DNA of 64,000 nucleotides from Haloarcula rubripromontorii (GTDB lineage: Archaea; Halobacteriota; Halobacteria; Halobacteriales; Haloarculaceae), in contig NZ_LIUF01000005.1 in the NCBI RefSeq assembly GCF_001280425.1, positions 176,877-240,876 of the forward strand, given 5' to 3'. The translations under genes and the position numbers were made by a program. The notes beneath the pieces were generated by a model that was not told where the DNA came from, did not search any database, and saw only the letters and a list, made by a program, of their open reading frames with translations. Shown here in pieces: positions 8,603 to 16,595 of the stretch; the first letter of the stretch is position 1, and each line of letters begins with the position of its first letter.

Positions 8603-8899
8603 TCAGGTCGTCGTGGTCGGTTGATCGGTGTACAGCGAGTACGTCAGGATAAAGAACCCAGCAGCGGTGAACAGTTCTTCGACAGTGACACTCTGTGCTA
8701 CCGGCATCCCGACGAGCTGGTGGAGGCTCCCGCCGAGTATCGCGCCCAGCGTGACGAACCCGATGCCGAAACAGAGCGCCCGCATCGCCGGTGCCTGCGT
8801 GCGACGGTATGCGCGGTAGGTCAACGTCGTCAGTACCACACCACAGAACAGTGTGACTGTCTTCATCCCGATTAACAGCACTGCGTTCGCTCCGAGCAT
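8603..8899 (-). CDS. DUF7521-like small membrane protein
   Basis: 98 residues from the ATG at 8899, with three hydrophobic helices: MKTVTLFCGVVLTTLTYRAY, ALCFGIGFVTLGAILGGSLH and ELFTAAGFFILTYSLY. The TYRAYRRTQAPAM turn and the ending ILTYSLY match the neighbour at 9055-9354, so the two are paralogues. I recall this family as DUF7521; no function is known. It converges with the polytopic membrane protein gene, the stops being 1 base apart. The longer frame upstream of 8899 is charged and not family-like. Confidence 0.65.
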   Translation of the reverse strand: MLGANAVLLIGMKTVTLFCGVVLTTLTYRAYRRTQAPAMRALCFGIGFVTLGAILGGSLHQLVGMPVAQSVTVEELFTAAGFFILTYSLYTDQPTTTT

Positions 8900-9054
8900 G
8901 CTCCTGATTGACACGTCCTTACAAATATACCGTCCGTCGCGTTTCCAGTCGGTGAGAATACCACTGCAACAACGCAACACGGAGCAGCTGCCCGCGCCGA
9001 CTAAATCGAGACCGAAGAAGCGAATCTGTTACGGTGGGGTGCTTTCCGTACTCG

Positions 9055-9354
9055 CTACCGGACGTACAGCGAGTACAGGATGATACCCAGGCCGATGGCC
9101 GTCAGCGAACTCGACGTGAAGACGCTTACCGGAAGCAGTTCTTGGCCGAGATACCTGCCAATGGCGATGTCGAGCACACCGCCGGCAAACGCACCGAGGG
9201 TCACCACCCCGAACCCGTATGTGAGCCACTTGTGCTGGGGGCTTTTCGTCCGGCTGTACGCCTGATACGAGTAGTACGTTATCAGTCCGCCAAGAATGAG
9301 GATCAGTGTCTTCGAGACGACGATGCCGACCTGTGAACTTGGGATGTGTACCAT
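9055..9354 (-). CDS. DUF7521-like small membrane protein (paralogue)
   Basis: 99 residues, three helices: IVVSKTLILILGGLITYYSY, WLTYGFGVVTLGAFAGGVLD and SSSLTAIGLGIILYSLYV. The YSYQAYSRTKSPQ loop and GFGVVTLGAxxGG core match the gene at 8603-8899. It starts 2 bases after the stop of the winged-helix gene, forming a regulator-membrane protein operon. Such pairs are common in haloarchaea; whether the regulator senses through the membrane protein is unknown. Confidence 0.7.
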   Translation of the reverse strand: MVHIPSSQVGIVVSKTLILILGGLITYYSYQAYSRTKSPQHKWLTYGFGVVTLGAFAGGVLDIAIGRYLGQELLPVSVFTSSSLTAIGLGIILYSLYVR

Positions 9355-9356
9355 GG

Positions 9357-9734
9357 TTATGTCTCCTTTCGCACCTCAGACCAGAGGTTTTCGAGCCGTT
9401 GGTCCGGCGTCCGAGCGCGATGTGAGATGTCGACGGTGAGCGACAGTTCCTCGTCGAGACTGATGACAACCTCCTCGAAATCGATAGCGTACCGGCTCGC
9501 GTGTTGCCCGTCCGACCTGACCTCGACGCCCTCGTACAGCAACGAGGACTCCGTCAGTAGTTCGAGCTTTCGGTAGGTCGTCGATAGCGGTACGCCGCTC
9601 CGGTCGGATATCTCGCTCGCTGTCAACGGTTCCTCCAGTACGCTGACAATGGCGCGGCAGTCCTCGTCGTCGAGTGCGTCGAGGACCGCCTGTAACTCCG
9701 GCGTCTCCTCGTCAGCGAAGGGGTCCCGGACCAT
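9357..9734 (-). CDS. Winged helix-turn-helix transcriptional regulator
   Basis: 125 residues from the ATG at 9734. Residues about 10-75 form an ArsR/TrmB-like winged helix (LQAVLDALDDEDCRAIVSVL, LTASEISDRSGVPLSTTYRKLELLTESSLL), followed by a beta-rich tail and a helix ending ENLWSEVRKET. It is divergent from the multicopper oxidase gene, and two 7-5-7 inverted repeats lie between them, so it is the nearest candidate to bind those sites. Downstream it is joined to a DUF7521-like gene. The frame upstream of 9734 looks untranslated. Confidence 0.8.
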   Translation of the reverse strand: MVRDPFADEETPELQAVLDALDDEDCRAIVSVLEEPLTASEISDRSGVPLSTTYRKLELLTESSLLYEGVEVRSDGQHASRYAIDFEEVVISLDEELSLTVDISHRARTPDQRLENLWSEVRKET

Positions 9735-9862
9735 CCTTGCCCGACACTGCCCGCCCAAGACGTTTAATGTAACCGACTTCGGAGCGCTTACCGCCTGACA
9801 GAGTCGACGTTTCCGCCACACGGTACGCAATATATAGGGAACTTATCTGTAACCGTGCATTC

Positions 9863-9919
9863 GTTCCCAATTACTGAGAACGGTTCCGTTGACCTGAGAA
9901 CTCGCTTTGGGGGTTTATA
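9863..9919 (+). promoter_or_regulatory. Tandem operator plus TATA box of the multicopper oxidase gene
   Basis: GTTCCCA-ATTAC-TGAGAAC at 9863-9881 is followed exactly 20 bases later by a weaker GTTCCGT-TGACC-TGAGAAC at 9883-9901, placing the two on the same DNA face. TTTATA at 9914-9919 follows, about 27 bases before the ATG. A perfect version of the same repeat lies at 11240-11258. Position just upstream of TATA fits an activator site, though repression is possible. Confidence 0.6.
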
Positions 9920-9945
9920 CTGTGGTGTCTTATCGTCAATTGCTT

Positions 9946-11097
9946 ATGGAAGACCAGATCGGCGCACCCGGATCGGGCATCTCCCGTCGCGACTTCGTGA
10001 AAGCCTCCGGCCTCGGCGGCACGGTCGCGCTCGCGGGCTGTACCGCTCCGGGTGAGGTTCCAACTGAAGAGTCAGTCGACACCAGCACGACTCCAGCGCA
10101 ATCCGACAGCGACCTCCCGACCACGTCGCCGCCGGAGATTGTCAACGTCGACGAACAGGGTGGTGAAGTGACGCTTTCCTCCGTCCCGGCCAAACACGAG
10201 GCTCACCCCGGCGAATCGATGGGCGGCCCAGTCGAACTGCCGAAGGTGTGGGCGTTCAAGGCCGACGACGGCGAACCGAGCGTTCCAGGGCCGATTCTTC
10301 GGACGACGGAAGGCGAGGACATGGAGGTCACCTTCGACAACACGGACGGCATGCGCCCGCATACGGTCCACTTCCACGCCGTCCAGAAGCAGTGGGAGGA
10401 CGACGGCGTCCCGACGACGACGGGCATCCGTATCGACCCCGGCGAGAAGCACACCTACACTATCCCCGCGAACGTGACGGGCACGCACCTCTATCACTGC
10501 CATTACCAGACCCATCGCCACATCGACATGGGGATGTACGGCATCTTCCGTGTCGATCCGAAGGGGTACGAGCCGGCCGACAAGGAGTACTTCATGACGC
10601 TGAAGGAGTGGGACTCCCGGCTGAACCGTCAGATGGCCGGCATGGACGCCAGCTACGACGTTCGTAACCGCCGCCCTGACACGTTCACGGTCAACGGGAA
10701 GTCCGCGCCCCGGACGCTTCACCCGGAGGACGGTTCGCCAATCATCGTCGAGCAGGGTGATACGGTGCGCATCCACATGTGTAACAACGGGTACATGGAC
10801 CACCCGATGCACATCCACAACCACCGCTTCCAGGTGACTCACAAGGACGGCGGAAAGATTCCGGAAGCCGCTCGCCACGATCAGGACATCACCAGCATCC
10901 CGCCCGCCGGTCGGCACACCATCGAGTTCGAAGCCGACGCCGACCCCGGCATCTACCTCGCGCACTGTCACAAGGTCAGCCACGCGATGAACGGAACCTC
11001 CTACCCCGGTGGGATGATCACCGGTGTTGTCTACAAGGAAGCGATGGACACCGATATCTTCAAGCAGTTGATGGACTACGCCGGTTACGAAGGGTGA
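9946..11097 (+). CDS. Secreted two-domain multicopper oxidase (Tat lipoprotein)
   Basis: 383 residues. The N-terminus has a Tat motif (SRRDFVKAS) and lipobox ending at Cys32, so the protein is probably lipid-anchored outside the cell. There are two cupredoxin domains. Domain 1 has HTVHFH and HLYHCHYQTHRHIDMGM, with Cys, His at +5 and Met at +10, a canonical type 1 copper site. Domain 2 has HPMHIHNHRF and HCHKVSHAM. The HxH and HCH pairs would build a trinuclear centre between subunits of a trimer. NirK is less likely because its Asp in the first motif is missing and its Cys-x8-His spacing differs. The ATG at 9946 follows a TATA box. Confidence 0.8.
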   Translation: MEDQIGAPGSGISRRDFVKASGLGGTVALAGCTAPGEVPTEESVDTSTTPAQSDSDLPTTSPPEIVNVDEQGGEVTLSSVPAKHEAHPGESMGGPVELPKVWAFKADDGEPSVPGPILRTTEGEDMEVTFDNTDGMRPHTVHFHAVQKQWEDDGVPTTTGIRIDPGEKHTYTIPANVTGTHLYHCHYQTHRHIDMGMYGIFRVDPKGYEPADKEYFMTLKEWDSRLNRQMAGMDASYDVRNRRPDTFTVNGKSAPRTLHPEDGSPIIVEQGDTVRIHMCNNGYMDHPMHIHNHRFQVTHKDGGKIPEAARHDQDITSIPPAGRHTIEFEADADPGIYLAHCHKVSHAMNGTSYPGGMITGVVYKEAMDTDIFKQLMDYAGYEG

Positions 11098-11239
11098 CCC
11101 GGCGTTTGACGGGCCGTTGAATCGATCGCCCGTGGCATAGACGTTGTTTCTGGAACGATTTCAAAGAGCGGACCCAAAGCGGTAGTTCTTGCGCAACTGC
11201 TGAAATAAATCTCATACTGCTATATCGAATTTGGTTGTG

Positions 11240-11258
11240 GTTCCCAACAACTGGGAAC
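11240..11258 (+). promoter_or_regulatory. Operator GTTCCCA-ACAAC-TGGGAAC
   Basis: A perfect 7-5-7 inverted repeat about 40 bases upstream of the ATG at 11299. It matches the repeat at 9863-9881 before the multicopper oxidase (arms identical on the left, one mismatch on the right), indicating shared control. A T-rich TATA-like stretch at 11271-11280 follows. Confidence 0.6.
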
Positions 11259-11298
11259 ACGCTGGACCCGTTTTTCTTAGGGAAACTAATGGGAGCGT

Positions 11299-11613
11299 AT
11301 GGAAGAGTTCGACCACGAGGTAGACGCCCCGCGCGGCGCAACAAGTCGCGAGTGGGAGGTGTTCGTCCGCGAGGAGACGGCGGACCCGCTTGCTCACGTC
11401 GGCAGTGTCAGCGCGCCGTCCGTCGACATCGCCAGAGAGCAGGCCGCGTCACTGTTCGGACGGACCGCCGTCACGCTGTGGCTGTGTCCCGCCGACGAGA
11501 CTCACCGCTACCAGACGGACGATGCGGCCCTCGGGTCGGGAACGACGGGGGACGACGCCACGATGAGCCTCGACGAGATGGAGTCGGAGACGCTCCGGGG
11601 TGAGAACCGATGA
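11299..11613 (+). CDS. PaaB-like small protein, Htur_1727-type radical SAM partner
   Basis: 104 residues. Residues 18-70 (REWEVFVREETADPLAHVGS ... ASLFGRTAVTLWLCPADETH) form a PaaB-like ferredoxin fold of the kind in phenylacetyl-CoA epoxidase subunit B. The tail is acidic and Gly/Ser/Thr-rich. I recall this haloarchaeal set as the Htur_1727 family, described as a candidate radical-SAM-modified peptide. Its stop overlaps the start of the radical SAM gene (ATGA), so they are co-translated. Whether it is the substrate, a leader/recognition element or an accessory protein is unknown. A palindromic operator precedes it. Confidence 0.75.
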   Translation: MEEFDHEVDAPRGATSREWEVFVREETADPLAHVGSVSAPSVDIAREQAASLFGRTAVTLWLCPADETHRYQTDDAALGSGTTGDDATMSLDEMESETLRGENR

Positions 11614-12845
11614 TTTCGGTCTCGAAACTGCTCTGTGACTTAGACGCCGAGGGGGACGGCCTCCGGTACGACGCGGCCGACGAGTCCACCAAACGCCAGA
11701 TCAGAGATAAAAAGCAGCGCCGGCCGGTCGTCGTCTGGAACGTCACCAAGCAGTGCAATCTCTACTGTGACCACTGCTACGCCGCCGCTGACACCGAAAT
11801 TGCCGACGGCGAACTCTCGACTGCGGAAGGGAAAGCGCTGCTTGAGGACCTGGCGGACTACGGTGCGCCGGTGGTGCTGTTCTCCGGGGGCGAGCCGCTC
11901 GTCCGACAGGACCTCGAAGAGCTGGTCGCCTACGCGAACGAGGTCGGTGTCCGCCCGGTGCTCTCGACCAACGGGACGCTCATCACCGAGGAGCGCGCCC
12001 AGTCGCTCAAGGACGCCGGGCTGAAATACGCCGGCGTCTCCGTCGACGGCCTGCCCGAGCGCAACGACGACTTCCGCGGGGTCGACGGCGCGTTCGAGGG
12101 CGCGGTTCAGGGCATCGAGAACTGCCTCGACGCGGGCCTGAAGACCGGCCTCCGATACACCATCACCGAGCGCAACGCCGCGGATCTGGAGGGCGTCGTG
12201 GACCTGCTGACCGACGTGGGCGTGGATCGCTTCTGCTTCTACCATCTCGACTACGGCGGCCGCGGGACCGAAATCGTCGACGCCGACCTCACACCCGAGG
12301 ACCGTCGGCAGGCGGTCAAGCGAGTCTGTGACATGACTCGCGAGTACCACGACCGCGGCGAGGAGATCGAGACACTACTGGTCGGGAACTACGCCGACGC
12401 TGCCTATCTCGTGGAGTACGCCCGCGAGCACATGAGCGACGCGCAGGCCCAGCGAGTGTACGAGTATCTACGGGTCAACGGCGGGGATCCGACCGGCGAA
12501 CGCGTCGCTGACGTGGACTATCAGGGCAACGTCCACCTCACGCAGTTCTGGCAGGGGTACTCGCTGGGGAACGTCCGCGACCGCTCGTTCGGCGACATCT
12601 GGGAGGACGAGTCGAACCCGCTGCTTCGGGCGCTCCGGAACCGCGAGGACCACCTCACGGGGAAATGCGCCGACTGCCGTTACGCCGAGGTCTGCCGCGG
12701 GGCCTCCCGGCTACGGGCGCTCACCGTCGAAGACGACCTGTTCGCCCCGGACCCGCAGTGTTATCTGGAGGACGCCGAGGTTCACGGGCCGCCACCGTTC
12801 GATACCGGTGAGAACTCGATGGCCAGCGGGCGTTCGGCTGACTGA
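11610..12845 (+). CDS. Radical SAM/SPASM-type protein, NirJ/AhbC/AhbD-like
   Basis: 411 residues. The radical SAM cluster motif is Cys49-x3-Cys53-x2-Cys56 (CNLYCDHC), followed by FSGGEPLVR for SAM binding. The C-terminal block GKCADCRYAEVCRGASRLRA ... DPQCYL carries the auxiliary cluster cysteines and closely matches heme d1/heme b enzymes NirJ, AhbC and AhbD. It may therefore work on a tetrapyrrole, or modify the PaaB-like partner encoded just upstream, with which it overlaps by 4 bases. The nearby HemA-like domain favours a heme link; the pairing with a Htur_1727-type protein favours peptide maturation. Not resolved. Confidence 0.8.
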   Translation: MISVSKLLCDLDAEGDGLRYDAADESTKRQIRDKKQRRPVVVWNVTKQCNLYCDHCYAAADTEIADGELSTAEGKALLEDLADYGAPVVLFSGGEPLVRQDLEELVAYANEVGVRPVLSTNGTLITEERAQSLKDAGLKYAGVSVDGLPERNDDFRGVDGAFEGAVQGIENCLDAGLKTGLRYTITERNAADLEGVVDLLTDVGVDRFCFYHLDYGGRGTEIVDADLTPEDRRQAVKRVCDMTREYHDRGEEIETLLVGNYADAAYLVEYAREHMSDAQAQRVYEYLRVNGGDPTGERVADVDYQGNVHLTQFWQGYSLGNVRDRSFGDIWEDESNPLLRALRNREDHLTGKCADCRYAEVCRGASRLRALTVEDDLFAPDPQCYLEDAEVHGPPPFDTGENSMASGRSAD

Positions 12846-13088
12846 ATCGGGCCACGTCATTTTAACCCCCATCAAACCAAGGGAGACGACTCATTCCTGC
12901 GTGCTGGTAACTATCACATGCGACCGTCGATTGACGGTCGTGTCGTCGGGAGACACACGCTCAGTCTCGTGGGACAGATGGGCGTTCCTTCGGGCATTCG
13001 GCCGCCATGGACACGGCGGCCGGTTTGTTCTCTGTGAGCACTGGGGCGGACCGGGGCGTTTTTGCCCTGCCCCCCGCTATCGACACCT

Positions 13089-13775
13089 GTGCAGTCGGTT
13101 GAGCTACACGCGCATTCGTCGCTGTCGTACGACGGCCGGGACCCGGTCGAGCTCCTCTTAGAGCAAGCCAGCGGTGTCGGACTGGACGCGCTGGCTGTGA
13201 CTGACCACGACGAAATCGACGCCAGCCTCCGGGCGGCCGAACTCGCCCCGGAGTACGGCCTCGTCGGGATTCCCGGGATGGAGGTTACGTGTGCCGCCGG
13301 GCACGTCCTCGCCCTGGGGATTCAGGAGGCGATTCCGCCACACCTCCCGTTCGACGAGACGCTTGACCGCATCCGCGACCAGGGCGGGCTCGCGGTCGTC
13401 CCGCATCCGTTTCAGGAGTCCCGCCACGGCGTCCTCGAACACATATCGAAGGCCGAACTCGCCACTGCTGACGCCATCGAGGTGTACAACTCCCGGCTGT
13501 TGACCGGGCGGTCGAACCGGCAGGCCGAGCGGTTCGCGCGACGGAAGGGGCTGCCGATGACCGCCGGCAGCGACGCTCACATCGCTGAGATGGTCGGGCA
13601 GGCGGTCACCAACGTCGGCACGGACGAGCGAACGGTCGAGGCGATTCTGGACGCGATCCGCGAGGGTAAGACGACCGTCGAAGGCAAGCGGACGCCGTGG
13701 CGGATCAGCTTCCGGCAGGCCGCCGGCGGGGCGAAGCGACGCGTCAAGAACGGTATCGCGGAGCTCCTCCAGTGA
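13089..13775 (+). CDS. PHP-domain metal-dependent phosphoesterase
   Basis: 228 residues from the GTG at 13089 (VQSVELHAHSSLSYDG). Metal-binding motifs of the PHP superfamily are intact: HAHSSLSYDG, TDHDEID, GMEVT, VVPHPF and GSDAH. The family hydrolyses phosphomonoesters or nucleotides, e.g. histidinol phosphate or 3',5'-nucleoside bisphosphate. The ATG at 13062 would add nine unlikely residues. The C-terminus is basic (GGAKRRVKNGI). Its TGA overlaps the ATG of the asparagine-synthase-like gene by one base, so the pair is an operon. Substrate unknown. Confidence 0.85.
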   Translation: MQSVELHAHSSLSYDGRDPVELLLEQASGVGLDALAVTDHDEIDASLRAAELAPEYGLVGIPGMEVTCAAGHVLALGIQEAIPPHLPFDETLDRIRDQGGLAVVPHPFQESRHGVLEHISKAELATADAIEVYNSRLLTGRSNRQAERFARRKGLPMTAGSDAHIAEMVGQAVTNVGTDERTVEAILDAIREGKTTVEGKRTPWRISFRQAAGGAKRRVKNGIAELLQ

Positions 13776-14869
13776 TGCAGGGAGCCGATACGGACGCCGT
13801 CGCCGACGCGCTCGAACGCGGCGACGCGCTCGCTGGAACTGGTGGGTTCGCAGGCGAACTGGACGGGACGCTCGTCCGGGACGTTCTCGGGCGGTACCCG
13901 CTGTTCGTGGAGCGGTCCGTCTCCGAGGAGGGGCGGCTCGACCCCGAGAAGTGGAGCCACGACCCGACGGCGCTGGCTGACCCGCGGTCGTTCCCGGCCG
14001 GCCACGTTCGGGACGACAGCGGGACCCGACGGCGCTGGACGCTGCCATCGCCCGACCCGTTCGATACCCGTGAAACGGCAATCGAGCGGGTCCGCGCCGC
14101 TGTCGAGACGAGCATCGACGCCGTCGACACTGATGGGCTGGCAATCGCGTTCTCGGGCGGCGTGGACTCGGCGCTGCTCGCGGCCCGGCTCGACGCACCG
14201 CTGTACGTCGCCGGGTTCCCGGACAGCCACGACGTTGCGGCCGCTCGGTCGGCCGCTGACCTGCTGGGAACGGAAGTCCGCGTCGTCGAGCTAACCCACG
14301 ACGCCATCGAGCGGGCGGTCCCCGAAATTGCCAGCGCCACCGCGCGCACAAACGCGATGGACGTACAGATAGCGCTCCCGCTGTACCTCGGTGCTGAACA
14401 GGTCGCGGCGGACGGCTTCGACCGGCTTGCGCTCGGGCAGGGTGCGGACGAACTGTTCGGCGGCTATGCAAAAGTCGCCAAGGCTCCTGAAGACCCTCGC
14501 GTCGAGGCCGACACCGTCCGCGGGGCGCAGCGAGAGGTCATCGCCTCGCTCCCCGACCAACTGGAGCGGGATGTGCTCGCCCTGCGGGCGGCGGGCGTCG
14601 AACCGGTGACGCCGCTGCTACACGACCGCGTGGTCGACGCCGCGCTGCGACTGGACGGCGACCTACTCGTCGACGGTGAGACGCGGAAAGTCGCGCTCCG
14701 GGCGGTCGCCCGGGAGTCGCTCCCGGACGAGATTGCGGACCGGGACAAGAAGGCCGCGCAGTACGGCTCGCTGGCCGCCCGGGAACTCGACCGTCTGGCC
14801 CGGCAGGCCGGCTACAAGCGGCGGATGGACAACCACGTCACGCAGTACATTGAATCGCTCGTCGAGTGA
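13775..14869 (+). CDS. Asparagine synthase-related PP-loop protein
   Basis: 364 residues. A short N-terminal region (about 100 residues) replaces the usual glutaminase domain and lacks the catalytic N-terminal cysteine. The synthase domain has the ATP pyrophosphatase loop AFSGGVDSALLA and the AsnB signature GQGADELFGGY, followed by the C-terminal RDKKAAQYGS block. Members of this archaeal group probably amidate with free ammonia or act on another substrate. The ATG shares a base with the PHP stop, and the following Nudix gene converges with it. Asparagine synthesis itself is not proven. Confidence 0.8.
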   Translation: MQGADTDAVADALERGDALAGTGGFAGELDGTLVRDVLGRYPLFVERSVSEEGRLDPEKWSHDPTALADPRSFPAGHVRDDSGTRRRWTLPSPDPFDTRETAIERVRAAVETSIDAVDTDGLAIAFSGGVDSALLAARLDAPLYVAGFPDSHDVAAARSAADLLGTEVRVVELTHDAIERAVPEIASATARTNAMDVQIALPLYLGAEQVAADGFDRLALGQGADELFGGYAKVAKAPEDPRVEADTVRGAQREVIASLPDQLERDVLALRAAGVEPVTPLLHDRVVDAALRLDGDLLVDGETRKVALRAVARESLPDEIADRDKKAAQYGSLAARELDRLARQAGYKRRMDNHVTQYIESLVE

Positions 14870-14876
14870 GCCGCGT

Positions 14877-15353
14877 CTACGCCTCGTGAACCGATTCGAT
14901 TGCCCGCTGGCCGACCTCGACGACGTCTGCCGGGAGTTCATCGCTCCGATTCTGTAGCTCACTAGCAGAGAACCATTCCCAGTCTTCGGCCGGCTGTTCG
15001 CCCGGCCCCGGTGTGATGTCGCGGCTGTCCGCCCGGCCGTAGAAGATGAAGTCGATGTGCTGGTGGCCGACATCGCCCTCTGCGCTGACGTTGATGTCTT
15101 CGAGCAGGAAATGCTGTGGCTGGGGTATCGACCGGACCGTCTCGCTCTCGATATCCTGCTGCGGTGCGATGAGGTCGACATCGAGGCCCAGTTCCTCGCG
15201 CGTCTCGCGCAGTGCAGCCTCGTGCGGCAGTTCGTCGCGGTCGATGTGGCCACCGGCGGGCAGCCACATGTCGAGTTTGCTGTGTTCGTGTAGCGCGACG
15301 GAGCCGTCGCTGACGACGTAGACGGTCGCGACAAAATGGCGGGTCGTCTCCAT
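14877..15353 (-). CDS. Nudix hydrolase
   Basis: 158 residues with a perfect Nudix box: G-HIDRD-E-LPHEAAL-RETREELGL. This places it among Mg-dependent pyrophosphohydrolases of nucleoside diphosphates linked to other moieties. The N-terminus (TTRHFVATVYVVSDG) is a typical strand pair, and the substrate loop HEHSKLDMWLPAGG is of the general haloarchaeal type. It converges with the AsnB-like gene, 7 bases apart. Substrate unknown. Confidence 0.9.
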   Translation of the reverse strand: METTRHFVATVYVVSDGSVALHEHSKLDMWLPAGGHIDRDELPHEAALRETREELGLDVDLIAPQQDIESETVRSIPQPQHFLLEDINVSAEGDVGHQHIDFIFYGRADSRDITPGPGEQPAEDWEWFSASELQNRSDELPADVVEVGQRAIESVHEA

Positions 15354-15396
15354 ACCGGTGGAACGGTACAGGCAGAGGTTTAGGTTACGATACCAG

Positions 15397-16371
15397 TCAG
15401 GGGTGGATGTTGTCTTCCGCTTCCAGGAGTTCGTGGTAGCGGTTGCGGATGGTGACTTCCGAGATGTTCGCCACCTCGCTGACCTGGCTCTGGGTCACCT
15501 TCTCGTTGGTGAGCAGCGAGGCGGCGTAGACGGCGGCGGCGGCGAGGCCGACCGGCGACTTCCCGGAGTGGACCCCCTCCTGCTTGGCGTTCTGGAGGAG
15601 CTGGCGGGCGCGCCGTTCGACCTCCTCAGAGAGGTCGAGGTCCGACGCGAACCGCGGGACGTAGCTCTCGGGGTCGGCAGGCTGGATTTCCAGCGAGAGT
15701 TCGCGGACGACGTAGCGGTAGGTGCGGGCGATTTCGTCTTTCTCGACGCGGGAGACGCCCGCAATCTCGTCGAGCGAGCGCGGTGTCCCGGCCTGTCGCG
15801 CGGCGGCGTACAGCGACGCTGTCGAGACACCCTCGATGGAGCGGCCGGGCAGCAGGTCCTCGTCGAGTGCGCGGCGATAGATGACGCTGGCCGTCTCACG
15901 AACGTTCTCGGGCAGTCCGAGCGCCGAGGCCATCCGGTCGATCTCTCCGAGGGCCTGCTTGAGGTTGCGCTCCTTGGAGTCGCGGGTCCGGAACCGCTCG
16001 TTCCAGGTGCGCAGGCGCTGCATCTTCTCACGCTGGCGCGAGGACAGGGAGTTGCCGTAGGCGTCCTTGTCCTGCCAGCCGATGTTCGTCGAGAGGCCCT
16101 TGTCGTGCATCATGTTCGTCGTCGGCGCGCCGACGCGGGACTTCTCGTCTTTCTCCTTCGAATCGAACGCGCGCCACTCGGGACCGGGGTCGATCTCGTC
16201 CTCCTCGACCACCAGCCCACAGTCTTCACACACCGTTTCACCGCGCTCGCTGTCGGAGAGTAACGCACCGCTACACTCCGGACAGACGAGTGACTCCGAC
16301 TCCTCTTCCTCCGTCTGCTCTGTCTCCGTTTCGCGCTCGTTCGAGTATCGGCGGATGCTGGTATCGGTCAT
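15397..16371 (-). CDS. tfb: Transcription initiation factor TFB
   Basis: 324 residues, full length for archaeal TFB. The N-terminal zinc ribbon has CPEC and CEDC pairs, followed by the B-finger/linker segment EWRAFDSKEKDEKSRVGAP and two cyclin-like repeats, ending EVTIRNRYHELLEAEDNIHP. TFB bridges TBP, the BRE and RNA polymerase. Haloarchaea carry several TFBs of differing promoter preference; this one looks like a general type. The ATG at 16371 was chosen over 16389. A TTTTAAG element at about 16443-16449 on this strand suggests a leader of some tens of bases. Confidence 0.95.
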   Translation of the reverse strand: MTDTSIRRYSNERETETEQTEEEESESLVCPECSGALLSDSERGETVCEDCGLVVEEDEIDPGPEWRAFDSKEKDEKSRVGAPTTNMMHDKGLSTNIGWQDKDAYGNSLSSRQREKMQRLRTWNERFRTRDSKERNLKQALGEIDRMASALGLPENVRETASVIYRRALDEDLLPGRSIEGVSTASLYAAARQAGTPRSLDEIAGVSRVEKDEIARTYRYVVRELSLEIQPADPESYVPRFASDLDLSEEVERRARQLLQNAKQEGVHSGKSPVGLAAAAVYAASLLTNEKVTQSQVSEVANISEVTIRNRYHELLEAEDNIHP

Positions 16372-16536
16372 TTGTTGGGGGTGGGACAACCGGGTATCGT
16401 ACCCGAAAAACGTGTTGTACTCTACTGTTGTATCTACGGCGACTTAAAACTTTTGTCCGTTTCAGAAGTCCAATTTTTGGAACGGGAAACAAGAGTTGGC
16501 AAATCTTGTGTATTCACTTCCCCAATTGTTAACTAG

Positions 16537-16542
16537 TTTATA
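16537..16542 (+). promoter_or_regulatory. TATA box of gatCA
   Basis: TTTATA followed by TTTT in an AT-rich stretch 54 bases upstream of the gatC ATG. The whole 16372-16595 interval is AT-rich and should hold promoters for both tfb (minus) and gatC (plus). Confidence 0.55.
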
Positions 16543-16595
16543 TTTTCGCCCGGTGTTTCGAAACGCTTACCGCGTATCCAGCACTCCGGCCCGAC

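Noticed and set aside
9946..11097. Copper nitrite reductase NirK
   Set aside because: The Asp of the NirK first motif is absent, the type 1 Cys-His-Met spacing is that of laccases, and domain 2 carries HxH and HCH pairs of a trinuclear centre.
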